A stretch of DNA of 64,000 nt, taken from contig NMRA01000373.1 of assembly GCA_002633005.1 (NCBI GenBank), positions 250,001-314,000 on the forward strand, written 5' to 3'. The notes beneath the pieces are model-generated. The model did no database searches and had not been told where the DNA came from. It saw only the letters and a list, made by a program, of their open reading frames with translations. How positions within the stretch are numbered: position 1 is the stretch's first letter; the number at the start of each line of letters is the position of its first letter. Source of the stretch: Phoronis australis. Taxonomy: Eukaryota > Phoronida > Phoronidae. The translations under genes were made by a program, and so were the position numbers. Below, one piece after another: positions 48,266-61,387 of the stretch.

Positions 48266-51200
48266 TCTTAAAACTTCAAATACTGAACTACATGACGAAT
48301 GGAGTTTGATTCCGCTAGCAAAGCGTTTGACTGCAATCGTCGAGATCTGAGTAGTGTTCGCCTTTGGCAGCCCGATCTCAAACATAAATTTTCTCGTCAA
48401 TTGTGACACTCTATGGGAAGTCTTGTTAAGCCGCAAATTCGACTGTCGAAATAGAAATTTTCAACAGCCGTCAAAAAGTCCTCAAACAACGGAGCTCACG
48501 AAGGGTCTCATCTCAGACTTGAAAAGTCTTGTATTTTTGACGTGATTTGAGTACCGATTTGCAGCAACTTTACTCCTAGCGGGCCATGCCACTGGTCAAT
48601 TTTCGTCTTTATCAGTACCGTACGTAATAGCACAATTAAATTGATAGTAATGAAAACGAACGTACTCAGTTCCTGAATTTTTTACGTGACCTTTAAAACT
48701 TTTAAGATGCGTTCATAAACGAGCAACATTTTCTTTTCAAAGCCAGTAAATATTCTTTGTCAGTTACATTACTCACGAGTTCCGTTCGGCTCGTCTCCCC
48801 GAGTGGCGCCGATACGTATGACCTTTACCGTTGTTGACTACGTGTTTTACGCTAGGTAGTTCAGTTTTAAATAAAAAACAGCTCTCAAATAATTGACGTT
48901 TTTGCAATATTACGGCAGTTATCCATAAAAATAATGTGAACAGAAGATCCCCGCAAACCAAACTAAGTTTTAGGCCTATATTCGGACCCAAAGGTCCATT
49001 ATCGATTTTAGTCCGAAAAAACGTATTTTGAGGTTATCATTGGATGGGGGTAATCTTGTTTAAATTGCAAACTATAAAACAACATGTTTGTAGTGTTTTT
49101 ATAACAAATCACCAATTTCGTCGTGAGACGAAGAGTTGGCAAACCTCGTTTAAAACCTTCTAGCTTGTATGAGTTTGTGTGACCTTTGAAAATACCTTAA
49201 GTTCGTGGATTTTCCTAAGTTGATGCCGTCGGGCGCTTTTCTCTTCAAGTAGTCTAGTGACACCATAATCAATAGTGAAGATGACCATGAAGTCATTGAT
49301 TGAAGTATCTGAAGCAGCGAGGAGACATGGCAATCCTCTGGATGGATATGTCTGCATTACAAGCAGCGACTGCAACATCATCAGTAGAACACCAGGCAAG
49401 AAGGTAGTCACCTTTGCAGACTGGGGACCCGACTGCACCAGGTAAGGACCGAATGAAATTCGTGACAGCAGCGCATTACGATCCGAGAAGCGTTCTGGGT
49501 GAGAAAAACGAGATCACGCAAGACTGCTCAAAATCATACGAGTGAAAGGCGAGAATTTCGCGAGTATGCCGAGACCTTGGCTAGCGCACCCTTGGCAAAA
49601 TAGCGGCTACTGAAGCGATTGGTCGGTGATGTTGGAATATCGAATTATGGGATTGAATTTATGAATTAGGGATAGAACTCACAGCTTCCCTATCAAAATT
49701 GAGAATTTTTTTGCTACAAGTGCAATATTAATCTATTGTGTCCACAGAACATAGAATCCCCGCCACGTAGTAGCGCCATAGAAATGATCAGCAATAAAAG
49801 AACGACATTCATGATAACATAGGTTGCTATTAAGAAGAACACTATAAATAAACAAAATACACAAATAGATTTTATGTCACTCTTCCTTTAACCAACAAGA
49901 GACAGACAACACATTAGAACATTCATAAAATGGTAATTGCCGACCAAGGACACGCATAGTTCGAATTGGTCGTCTATGCTAGGCGACCACTTTGCCGACC
50001 AAAGCTCCGACCGCAGAGGCGACTCAGCAGACGGCTGCTAGCCGACCGTTGTTGGTCGGCAGATGGTTTGCTAGAAGACCTGTCGTCGACCGGTCGTCGA
50101 CCAATTTCCGACCGGGCGGACAAAAATTCGTGATGTGTGCTGTAGCTCCGCTGTGATGCGTTCGATGGATGCAAGACACTCAAGAGTGAAACCATTGTGA
50201 TCACGTTTTGGTTGTAGTGCACGGCGACGTTGCAAACCCTTGTGTGATCTTTCGTTTTAGCGTCAGCGTGTCTTGCAACCACGGAATGCAGTGCTGAACT
50301 CTGAAAGCAATAGCTAAAACTAGCGCTGCACACTGGTGTTACTTATAAATCCAATACCATATCGATGTATTCTAATCGATAGGCTATTCTTACAGTTTTT
50401 ATGGATATTTGCACAAACACAGATGTGGAAATAAATTCGGACGAAAGTACGAAACTGATCTCAATCTCCAACCATATGAACGTGTGCACGACTGTTGATC
50501 TTTTCAAAGATCAACATATAGTGTATGTTTAAGTCAGGCACTCCAAAAGAACTTGGATGTTTCTGTTTTAATAATCATGGCAATATATAAGTTCAAGTTG
50601 GTTGATACGACATATTTTTGATTAATGTGAAAATGCAATACGCCAAAACACAGCATTTAATTAATTTTGTCTTTTCACACAGTCATTTTATGTCACCAAA
50701 AGTGTAAGCAACCAGCAATGGCTGTAAACGCCTCTAACTTAATCGAGGCTACATTTTGAAAACTCGTAAAAATTGCAATCATTTTAAATGGGCCCGTACT
50801 CTCTTTTACCAATGACTCTTAGAAAGTACTAAGAAACCTAGCCATGCGCAATTTTAGTGCAAGAACTGTGCAGACTGGCGCTTGATTAATATGCCTTGGT
50901 GTGCGTGGTTATAGTTCAACATGTCGGGTTAGGATCCTGTGTGCGTGGTAAGAGTTCTTGATGTGTACAGTGTTTGACTTCTCCAAGACGTGTTCTGTGT
51001 TTGGTTATAGGAAACTATGCTCCCAAAATGTTCAGTGCATTTGCAGACTATGTTTATTCCCTAATTTTGCATTTTCTTGCCACTATAGCATTACTGTGAG
51101 GTAATTTTTTACTGATGACACTTTCATATTAATGTATCTGAAAAATGAACCCACATTTCAATGAAAACAAACAGGGAAAAAGTCCTGAAATTAAGGGGTC

Positions 51201-51534
51201 CCATTTATTTCGATTCATTGCAATATATAATTTCAATAACATTAAGAATAAAATGTATAGTTTACTCTTGGTATGTACAAAGCTAAAACTTGACGTAGCA
51301 ATGAAGATAAAATAGCAGAAGAAAAAACAGTAAGTGTTTGCACAAAGTTCACAAATGCACTGAAAATTTAGGGAACATAGTTGAGTCCCTAGTGGGACTG
51401 TTGTGGCACGCAACTGGGGTCCACAGTATAGTGGGGTTTAATTAGTACCCGTTACTGTACTGTTAAGAGGTAAAAAGACTAGCATCATAGATCGAGCTCA
51501 GGGTGTGACCACAGCTGGTAATGAACAATAAATA

Positions 51535-51699
51535 TCACTCCATGCATGGACGTTCCAGTTTGCATGGTATATACATGCTCAGTCCATTCTCCAGGAAGAT
51601 AGTGACCTGGTAGTAATAACACGTGCTAGCAGCCTTTACGTTACCACTTCGGGCACTCTCATATGACACGGTACGAGTGATATCTGCAGGGATAACATG
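51535..51699 (-). CDS. Gene X candidate last exon (unit 2)
   Basis: 165 nt including the stop. Begins HVIPADITRTVSY, has three cysteines, ends PCME. Polypyrimidine-rich acceptor. Confidence 0.45.
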   Translation of the reverse strand, partial: HVIPADITRTVSYESARSGNVKAASTCYYYQVTIFLENGLSMYIPCKLERPCME

Positions 51700-54600
51700 C
51701 TGAAAAGCAAACCTGAAAACAGAAGGTCTCTATATTATGAGACATGGCTAACGATTTAAGAGTGACTCCATATAAAAACCAACAGGTAGAGTCTATACCC
51801 AAAATCACCGATTTTTTTGAAACTTAGCACATGAGTTTGGTTTGTTGAGATGTAGAAAAACCTCACTTTTTAAGAATTTTCATTCATTATTATTCTTTTT
51901 ATGACCTGTACCTCCATTTTGCAACAAAATTGGGCTTCGAAGTAGGCATGTTTGAATGCATTTTACTAGTATGTGTGGTACGGTCAAAACAAATGAATGA
52001 TACGAATTGAAAGGGCAATGGCTGAATAATTTAATGGCATAACGTTCAAAATTCATTTTGTAACAGAGCAAGTCTCCATTGAACCTCAGAATATGTATTT
52101 TCTCTCATCAGGCATTCGTTTCAGTTCAATTTGCACATGATAACGATCAACTTTCCATGAAAGCAAAAGAAGGAAACACCCTTCTCCTAAGCCTGTCGCT
52201 AGCGAAGTGCCCGACACATACAGTCGCGCCCACATGCCCACGTAACAAAGGCGCACTGAGACGCAACAAAGACATTAGCATAAGAATAACTGAACACTTG
52301 CAACTAAATAAGAATAACAATAAGCGNNNNNNNNNNNNNNNNNNNNNNNNNNNNNNNNNNNNNNNNNNNNNNNNNNNNNNNNNNNNNNNNNNNNNNNNNN
52401 NNNNNNNNNNNNNNNNNNNNNNNNNNNNNNNNNNNNNNNNNNNNNNNNNNNNNNNNNNNNNNNNNNNNNNNNNNNNNNNNNNNNNNNNNNNNNNNNNNNN
52501 NNNNNNNNNNNNNNNNNNNNNNNNNNNNNNNNNNNNNNNNNNNNNNNNNNNNNNNNNNNNNNNNNNNNNNNNNNNNNNNNNNNNNNNNNNNNNNNNNNNN
52601 NNNNNNNNNNNNNNNNNNNNNNNNNNNNNNNNNNNNNNNNNNNNNNNNNNNNNNNNNNNNNNNNNNNNNNNNNNNNNNNNNNNNNNNNNNNNNNNNNNNN
52701 NNNNNNNNNNNNNNNNNNNNNNNNNNNNNNNNNNNNNNNNNNNNNNNNNNNNNNNNNNNNNNNNNNNNNNNNNNNNNNNNNNNNNNNNNNNNNNNNNNNN
52801 NNNNNNNNNNNNNNNNNNNNNNGGAAAACATCTTGTTTTCATTTGAAAGAGTTTAGACTTGGTTTCTATAACTATTTAAAGCAGACTTCTTGCCTAAAAG
52901 TTTGTTCAAATGGCCGGTCTGTAAACTCTGCTCGTCATTTCCAAGCTATGAAAATAGACAGTTTTGCAAGACAATTTTCACTGAAGTGCAAAGTTGAGGC
53001 AAGATTTTTTATTGCTTAGTCATCAAGACTAACTCTTCAACTGTATGTTCAAAACGTCACATAAGTCTACAAGGTGTTTTATGGCAGTAAGAAGGTCATA
53101 AAAATGGCCACTGAAATTAGCCCCAAAAAGTGGTCTGTGGATTATCTCCCCTGTCTTGCACAAAACTGTTAGATTTTAATAAATGGCACAGAATTATGCA
53201 CCGCATGCGTTGGTTATTTCAGCCACCAAAACATAGCTTTTGATCTATTTTGTATGTTACTCATTTTTTTGCTGAAAACATGCGATTTTTGAGACGGCTA
53301 ATATGCCCAATTGTGCCAATTTGTTTTATCATGCTCCAGCGGCGAAATTAAGGGTCATTGAGTGCACAAAATTTGGCATTTGGGTTTTTGTTAGGATACC
53401 TACCCATGTACAAAAATGAAGTTGTTTTAAATTTTGACGTATAGACTGATTTTTGAAAATCTACTGGTTTTTATATGGACTGCCTCTTAAACAGTCTTGG
53501 AATAATGATACCAAGCACTTCATAAGTAAGTATAGTGGAGCCCAGTTTAATGTCAACCCCTTTGCTTTCTTATAAATTACGATAATAATGGGACATTCCG
53601 TTTTAGCAGGTTTCAACTTGGTGTCAATCGTAACCACTCTAATATATAAGTTACATTAAAAGATGCAAGGCAAGACAGTCATTATTTGGGTTTGTAAATG
53701 CCTTTACGTATACATAAGGAGGAGAACTCATTAGGTCCTACATTATCGTTTCCCAGCCAACAAGATGAATGTATTTAACCCATTGCGATTTAATGGCTGC
53801 ATTCCAAAGTCCTTGGACTTTTATGACCAGCTTCTGTTGAGTGGGTTTAGGCCAGAGTTAGATGTCCGTGATAATGACCACATAATGGGGAGGTCTGATT
53901 TGAGTACCTAACTGAACAATAGGGGACGCTAATCTTAATGATGTTAATACCCTCAAAGAATATTGGTGAGTTTTGAATAGGGAAGGGCGTGAAGTACCGA
54001 AAACCAGGGAACTCCTCCTCCCGAAAAAATCCCCCAAAACGACACCTCCTGTCAGCAAACTAAGACTCTCCGTTTTTACGTTTGACCAGCGCCTGACAAT
54101 TATTTTGTAACAGAATATAAAACCAACCAACGAGACACTTATAAGGTGTTTAAGACAACACCCTTACTGTGAAAAAGGGAAAGGAATTAAAGCCGTTTAA
54201 ATCACTCCCATCATGGTATGTGACCAAAAAGATCCAGTTCAAAATCCGTGCTCCCTCACTCACCTGTGCTGTCCCAGTTGCAAGGCTGACCTGGCATTGG
54301 CGCGCGTTTCTTTTCATCCGGTGGTCTCCAGACTGACTGATAGAAGGACTGTCTTATGCACAGCTCATCCGTCAAACCCACAACATGCTTGTGTTTGTTT
54401 TTGTAGTAAGTATACTTCAATGTCGTATTGCCTGCACACAAATAGCCATGATGTCTGTTTAGTCCTATACAAGTGAGATTACATGCTGATACGACGACTT
54501 ACAAGTTCTGTACAACTACATGTACCAACAAATGACTTACGATGCATGAGCTAACCAGTTGAAAGACTTATAGTACGTGTGGGGAAAACAGGGCACAATG

Positions 54601-57600
54601 GAACGTGGATTGGCGTAAAAATTAATTACAGCAGAATGCATGGGTAAAACGTTGTTCCCTCAGTTATTAATAAAAAGAGAGTTTAACATCAAATTAAATG
54701 AACAAAATTGGTTTTTGGACAAAAACTCACTTCTGGGAATACAGTTAGGTACAAAAATATTCATTAACTAGCTTTGACCAGAGCTGTGAAACACCAAAAT
54801 GTGTTTTTAAATTCATGTTAATGGAAATTGCTATGGATCACTGATGTTAGCTTCCAGTCATTTAGTAATAAGATTCAACTGAGATCAGAGCTGAAGATCT
54901 TATTGGTTAAATACACTTAATACTCGACAACTTGAGGCTTTGATTTCTTTAGCTCTACTACCACAGCGTTAGACTGTGACTGATTACGATACGGATTTCA
55001 AATCTGTCTTGAGGCTGATTTCAAATGCAAAGCACATTGGCTGATAATGTCACTTTCAATGCTTAATCATTTTAAGGTTCTGCACTGTAGCCATCCTCAT
55101 ACAGTTTGAGATATATGCAGGAGTGCTGAATGACCTTTGAAACGAAATAAAGTCAAATTTGGTAAGTATTTTGTTGAGATAAATAAGCTATTACTGTTAC
55201 TTGTAAAGAATGGCAAAGATAAAACATAATTACAGGCGGCCTGAAGACTGGTACACATTGTACCACACGTGCGCAGGACGCTCAGGTTGGCTCGTGGCAC
55301 TGATCAGCAGCTGGAACCCTTCGATGCTTTATTAAAAGTTAAAACCGAGCTGCGAGGAGCTAGAAACCTGACTCAAGAGTCTAGCAGTGTGCCCAGTAGG
55401 ACTTGAACCCACGACGTTTAGTAAAGAAAGCGGACACCTATCACAATAGGCCTCACAGCCTCCTCTAATGGCAAAGATGATTTAACGTAATAACTGTTAG
55501 TGCAAGACAAAAGTATTCAGATAAAATGACCCTTCTCCATGATGATGGATGGCAAGAAGTCAAATTTATCATCAGAGTAGCCTTTCCTCATGACTCCGGA
55601 TGAAGGGGAATTGAGACAGAATTTAGTAAGGGTGGCTAAACCACTCTGTAATTAGGAACTCATTGACAAGTCTGCATACTTACCCAAATATGCCCAAAAC
55701 CATAGATTTTAAGTCAGTAAAGTATACATTTTCTGAAATTAGAAAGGCTGTGGAATTCTGATTTTTTGACATTTTACGAATCTGCTATAATTGTATCATG
55801 TGGCCATGTCTTTTTAATAAAATTTAGACTCTGACAAAAAAGTACATTGATAGCAAACCAACAGCATCGACAACATGACCAAATTTTGTTTGATATAAAT
55901 TTTCAAGATGAAATATCAAAAACACAGTTATAGTTTTCTAAAACATCTCTTCGTTTTCAATTTACTCAACTTTTTCATGGAAATCATAAAACTAATAGTC
56001 CTATTTTTGATAGCACCTTAAGCTAAAATGGGACATTTTGAAAACAATTTTTTTCAGATTTTTGACATAGAGTCTGACGCTTTCACATACATCTGATCAG
56101 CCATTTCTGAGATGCGACTCTACAAAACAGTAAGCCAAATATGGACACTTTTCTAATACACAACATAAAACATCATTATTTAACTGTTCAAGTCAATGGC
56201 CTTAATTTCGCTGAATGTCTGACAGACAAGGGAGGATTATCAATTTGTAATAAAAACCAACAGAAAACAACGTATTTTATTGTTATCTCTGGTCAAAACT
56301 GAAACTCAAAGAGTCAATAAAATTGAACAATAATTAGAAACGCATTTTGGCTGCCAAAACTGTGATAAAGGTTTTTGTTTTGCAATGTTCAAACTCAAGA
56401 AGGTGCCTGAAAATAACACAGCTTTACCATATCACTGAATGTGATTTGGATCTCTGTTGCTGCTAGGTTTTTACAGGTGTCTAGGACTATATTGCCGCTG
56501 ACCCTGTCACCGCGACGATAGACAAACTTTTCAGCAAGAGGTATGTAGGGGCAGCTGTCCGTCGATGTTTCTACAATGTCCGTGGCAAAATTATCTCAAG
56601 GTTATTTATAAATAAAAATTTCTTAAACCAGGACAATAAAAGTTGACAAGAAGCAAAGAGTACAAGGAAACATACTTTTTAAAAATATTCATTTGCATAA
56701 AAATGGTCTCGCAAAACGAGACTTTCGTGATATTGTAATGGTAACTGGTTCTCGGATGGTTTCCGAGACATTGATATGAGAAGACCCGGGGTAGTTTTGT
56801 AAATTAGTACGTCATTTGCATATTCACAATTGCATGGGACGATGTATCTTCGATGTAGTTCGACTTATTTGTACCAAAAGGCAACTTGACATGTATCTTT
56901 CCTTTCAATTACGTATTTAAGCACTAAGTACTAAGATAGACAAAGGATATGTACACAACACCCATTTAAGTTCATGACTTGACTTTAAGTGAAGCATGTT
57001 ATCACATGAATATGCTTTCAGGAAGAAAGTTTTTTATTGAAAAAGTACACAGTTCCCAATGAATGAACTTTTACTTGTACACAACTAGTTTAGTGTTGTT
57101 CTTGTGATTTCCTAACTTCTGTTTTTCTATCTAGGCTTGGCATCCTTCTTCTAGTACAGCAGAAGTGCAGAGATAGAGGTAATTTACTGTACCTACACCA
57201 TTCTTTCTTGCCATTTCTGCGCAAGCTGGATAGTTCCATACGACAAGAGTTCGTTGGTAACCATAGACACAAAATCGTAAAGGTAAGCATATGGCAGTTT
57301 TAAAATAAGAGATTAAATCATGCTGCAGTCCAACCTTTCCCTGCCTCCTTATCTTAGATTATCCAGGATTAGGTGGTAAAATTGTGAACATATACATTCA
57401 CTAGAATATCAAGCCTGTCACAGTAGTGCTTGATTTAGCAATGAGATGTAAAATTTTGGGGTTTCCAGGTAGTGCTACACTCCTGAATGACCTGTTATGT
57501 TCACTAGTCCAACTTGTGGGTCCAAATCGTGTTGCCCATACTTCATCACTAAACATTCTAGTTGTGTGCCTCTGGATACCCCACACACACTTTACATCTT

Positions 57601-60118
57601 GCCATGTTTCCCTATGCAGATTATACAATCCAAGGTAAAAGATGATATAGGGTTGGTGACAATGGGTGTGACAATTACAATGTCAAGACTGACAAAGTCA
57701 TCCTACAGTTATGATGTACATGTGATTAGCGACTTTGTAAGAACAATTCTTGTCGTAAATATACCAATGCACGTATTGGTGGTTTCTTCAGAGGAGAGGC
57801 AGGCAGAAGCTTTGAAGGCAGAGGTACGTGAACAAAAGGCGCCATGGATTTGCGTGATAAACTTTATCGTCAGGTAGCAGTTTATAAAACGTGAATTAAA
57901 TTGATGTGTATCATATCATTTGCTCAAATTGTCCAAATAATTTTCTGTGGTCTGTTTCTAAATTTGTGTAGCTATTGTCCTTGTAGTGTTGTACAGCAAA
58001 ATAGAATACACATGTACTTTAAGGGTTATCGTTGTTGCATTTTGCAGATCTACATGTATGAACATCACAACCATTATGATATCACACTGACTTAGCTAAT
58101 GTTAAACAACAATTTCAGTAAACGTAATGCGAAGTACAACAATAATATTTGCACACATGAGAGGTGCCATTCGAACCAAAAACCAAAAAAATGCACTAGT
58201 AAAAAATTGTAGCAGTCTTTTCATATTCAGAGCACTGGCAGGCCTGTTACTACTGTTACTAGGGCATGTGTACATTGTTGTGTCCCTCAGTCCTTTTTTG
58301 CTTCTTCCTGAGTGGAATCCCATGGGTATGCAGAAGAACATTTTGGTACGCTTACCCGGTTGCAACAGTACCCCTGACTTCTCTCTGCAATTTCTTTGTC
58401 CATACGGCATGTGGAAAATTTACTGATGTCAATTTTCCACTTGTTATGTACTTGTACTGGCTAAAAAATTTATTTTCATCAGCACTACCCTTCAACTGCA
58501 ATTGAGAAATGTAGTAGCCTGGATGTCTGGTCAGCTAATACTGGCACGATGCTTTGCATGAGGATACGCAAATTTGTACAAGACCTTAGGTCTGAAAGGA
58601 AACAATGAAAACACTCTCATATTTGTTGTTGCAACTACCAGCAGCGTCCTCGAACTGGACTTTACACAGGCTGAGGTCTGCATAACCTCCCGATGCTTTA
58701 CGTATTTTGCAGTAATTGCTGCTATCACCTGGAATTCGAAAAAGGCAAGGTTGTCTGTAGGTAATTTAAGGTAAAACAGAAGCTTTTACATCAGCAGTTT
58801 TCACTTGTAGAATGTTTTTTTTTTGTTTTCTGATTGTTAAAATAATAGATTTATAATAGTCTACTGGTCATTCTGCGACAACATAATGCATTGTCACATT
58901 TCTTTTGTGCTTGGTCCTAGTTACATGTCCTATAATTGGATACATAGTCACTCTTGTCGTGGTCATGGAGATGATGAGTTGAGTAAATGGTGTTTTGATT
59001 CTCCGATTCCGTACGTACATGTACATGTAGTACCGGTACTACTACAGTAAGTGAAACTTTGGTTTACTTGAATTAAAGTACAGACCCAAATATTTCTCAA
59101 ATTAAAACCTTATTAAAGCAACAGAAATATGTGAAGCACTCAAATTACCTCAACTTTGTCTAAGTAACTGCTAAAATCAACTATTCATTAAGCGGTCTTT
59201 GTATCAAGCTCGTTTTTGTGATGTAAAGCTGCTTCTGCTTTACTGTTGTCACACCCACAATGATCAAATTTATTGACTTCAAGCAGGGTCCAAAATCCCA
59301 ATTAAGTTCTAATATCACACAGTGTCTAATCAAAGTTTGCTATCGTTGAATTGTTTTTTGTACTCCTCTGCCAGGAAATAAACCTTCTCTCTCCAGGTGA
59401 AGTACACTGTAGCTGTGAAGTCTTCACTCGTATGAGACATAAAAGTGTAATTTGCACATGTATTGATTTAAAAATTCAACTATAGAAGTTGGTGCTAAGG
59501 TGATGTCCAACTTGATGACTTCGGGAGGGGGGCTTTTATTCAGAGAAAATATGTTTTGGAGGAGCTGCCGCTCAGATGTGTGTCGGTTCAGGTTCATATT
59601 TCACAAGAAAGTGCATTTTTCCAATGAAAAGGAAAACTCTGCAAAATGGTTTTATATTTCTTTAAGTTGTTTTCCTTTAAAAATAACGTAGGCCAAAGTC
59701 GTTTATTCAATTTCAAGAGAATAAAGGAACAGTTTGGAAAAAAATGCAACATTTTCATAGATACTCCTATCAAATTGGTTTCCCTTAATTGCGGTTGCTT
59801 ACGTACATTGTACTAAACGAAGTGTGAGGGTTTGTCTTTCCACAGTCTGAAAGGATCTATCCTAGTCCCAGCTGCATATTATGTATCAAAGAATAAATAT
59901 TAATATGGGCAGCACTCAAACGCAATAGTTTGAAATCCTATAATTATGTCTATAGATATTATAGTACCATGCTTTTTTCATTAATTTAATACTCACGATT
60001 TCGCTCCTGGTCTTCAAAGAAAGCAATCTTTAAAGCTCCCTTTCTCTCCGTGTACTCCTCGATACCCTTCCCGTCGCACTCATCTATAATTTCAGTCAGC
60101 TTCTCAACACAAAAATTA
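51535..60118 (-). CDS. Candidate gene X, partial: three phase-compatible exons, product unknown
   Basis: Exons 59997-60118 (acceptor TTATTACAG, donor GTGAGT), 56428-56570 (acceptor CATTGTAG, donor GTAAAG) and 51535-51699 (acceptor CTTTTCAG, stop TGA). Phases join as 1 then 0 and all three are open: 40, 47 and 54 codons plus one junction residue. The first is acidic and helical-looking (FCVEKLTEIIDECDGKG); the second has TSTDSCPYIPL and RRGDRVSGNIVLD; the last has STCYYYQVTIFLENG and YIPCKLERPC. Seven cysteines and an NQT site at the junction hint at a secreted or luminal protein. The first exon begins in phase 2, so more lies upstream (beyond 60.1 kb, near or past the LINE). No family recognised; the GDxVSG pattern only faintly recalls arrestin-like strands. 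Splice predictions are by eye. Confidence 0.42.
52327..52822. other. Assembly gap (496 n)
   Basis: Run of n inside tandem unit 2. The bases on either side (52136-52326 and 52823-52870) are absent from unit 1. Confidence 1.
54481..56427. other. No exon recognised; contains one SINE fragment
   Basis: Candidate gene X intron. Holds the tRNA-derived fragment at 55384-55461. A segment near 56190-56390 resembles 30970-31160 (GACAGACAA...), so a further diverged dispersed repeat is present. Confidence 0.45.
55384..55461 (-). repeat. tRNA-derived SINE fragment, second family
   Basis: Minus strand: GTGTCCGCTTTCTTTAC followed by CGTGGGTTCAAGTCCTAC, a clear B box. Homologous to 36676-36755. Confidence 0.5.
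56428..56570 (-). CDS. Gene X candidate internal exon 2
   Basis: 143 nt, phase 1 in, phase 0 out. The 47-residue frame looks like alternating strands and contains two cysteines. The other two frames on this strand are interrupted or less protein-like. Confidence 0.45.
57135..57823 (+). CDS. Candidate gene Y, two plus-strand exons, product unknown
   Basis: Exon 57135-57282 (acceptor TTTTTCTATCTAG, donor GTAAGC) encodes about 49 residues including LVQQKCRDRG and FLRKLDSSIRQEFVG. Exon 57620-57823 (acceptor TTTCCCTATGCAG, donor GTACGT) encodes 68 residues including RLTKSSYSYDVHVISDF and VVSSEERQAEALKAE. Phases join at 0. Both are open, but neither shows a domain I know and no start or stop exon was found. 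Lies inside gene X on the other strand. Could be chance open frames. Confidence 0.25.
57824..59996. other. No gene recognised
   Basis: AT-rich, with short plus-strand frames (58127-58426, 58574-58774) that contain hydrophobic runs but lack convincing splice signals or domains. Palindromic ACATGTACATGT near 59017. Confidence 0.45.
59997..60118 (-). CDS. Gene X candidate internal exon 1
   Basis: 122 nt, phase 2 in, phase 1 out. Charged 40-residue segment with Cys at positions 3 and 14. Good acceptor and donor. Confidence 0.45.
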
Positions 60119-60840
60119 CTGTAATAAACGATAGCTCATCACTGAGTTTTCTCAAGCTCAGCTGTCAAATCATTCGATAGTTGTACTCTGTAATATCTCA
60201 CCCTCCGCGTTTTGTTTCTTTGACGTTGTTTGATGTTGCGGTATCGTGAAACAACGCCGACGGGTGAGAGAAGTTGCACTGGATAATTGGAATTGACTGC
60301 AGTTCTTTCCTTTAGAGAGCCCGGAATCAACTGCGCCGTTTTCTTGGCAAGTCACAGTGCCTGGCTAAATTTTTCTGAGCATTGAAGACATCGGCCTTTT
60401 CCTGCGCTAATCAACCTTTTATCTGCAAAATAAATCATGTTACGCCTAATTTTATGCCATTTTTGCACAATTTGTGGCGCTCAATCATATCCCTGGCCTG
60501 TTGTAAGTATAAAGTTAGATATTTCGGTAAAAATAGTACACAGCTACAATTGCGAAGTTCATGACGGCGACATCCCGTTGCTCCCAACTTGTTCGATTGT
60601 ATAGCCCAACAACAAGTTGGAACGTTTACCCCCGTAGCCAATTAACTCCATTCGGGCGTTGATGGTTGGAGGGCCTGTGCTCTTTTTTGATAACTGCTCT
60701 AATCTCCGATCAGACCGTATCTAGCCTGACTGGGGTGGGCTGATAAAAATGAAAGTTAAGTTAAGCCAGATGTTATCGCACGTTAAGCAACCCTCAGGTC
60801 TGGAAAAGTTACTGAACGACAGGACAACGTAATGTGCAAC

Positions 60841-61387
60841 GGAATCGATTTAACGATTGCGCATGTCCGGAAATTAAGGTGCGCAAAGCCTATTGGGATT
60901 GATGAACGTATGTGGAATGGCCGACTTGGTTGCACGGCGTGTGATTTGTGTGCATTTAACTACGCTGCTTTCTGTAATTCTGCCGCTAGTCGCCCAAATA
61001 AGCGTACATGCCCCTGTAATTGCCCCCACACGTTTTCAGACTTCGCTAAAGTAAGCCCCCAGCCCATGAAACTACATGAGAAAAATGCGTTTCCCACAGT
61101 TCTAACATTCTCCAGTAACGTCTCCAAGATATTGATAAGATCCGACAGTCCTGAATTTGTAGACCACGAGCCTCGCCGTTATGTCAGTATTTAGCCGTGA
61201 CTATACACTTCAAACTTACGCCGCGATTCAAAACGAACGCAAAAGTTTTGCTGCTCTTGCGAGGAATGTGTACCACTATGGTCTGGACTTTGAAAACAGA
61301 CGCAGCGTACTACATGTGGTTGTCAGTGGGATTGCATCGTATCTTTACGCTACAGATTTTCTCCCTCAACAGGAATCCAAATTTCTT
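60841..61387 (+). repeat. Dispersed repeat, copy 2 (pairs with 14421-14945)
   Basis: Begins GGAATCGATTTAACGATTGC. Lies just 5' of the LINE fragment and could be part of a 5' region, but the copy at 14.4 kb has no LINE downstream, so it is more likely an independent element. Confidence 0.65.

Larger units (their letters stand above)
48266..53487. repeat. Tandem duplication, unit 2 (about 5.2 kb, gapped)
   Basis: Same start as unit 1; ends CTACTGG...GCCTCTTAAA at 53487. Includes the 496-n gap. Open frames 43975-44319/48242-48436 and 44981-45307/49160-49438 are copied but show replacement changes, so coding is doubtful. Confidence 0.88.
42620..54480. repeat. Segmental duplication, type-2 block copy 2, expanded by a tandem insert
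   Basis: Gene C exon 1 and upstream region, colinear with 13200-18190. Shared: exon 1, 43491-43800, the TGCACAAACACAG segment and 53488-54480. The part from about 44150 to 53487 is a tandem duplication not present in the A block, though it contains the ancestral TGCACAAACACAG segment. Confidence 0.78.

Noticed and set aside
49974-50333. 119-codon minus frame rich in Ser and Arg
   Set aside because: The matching stretch in unit 1 (about 45850-46170) is interrupted; composition reflects GTCGGC-type local repeats.
52079-52846. Long open frames across the n run
   Set aside because: They are open only because n is not read as a stop.
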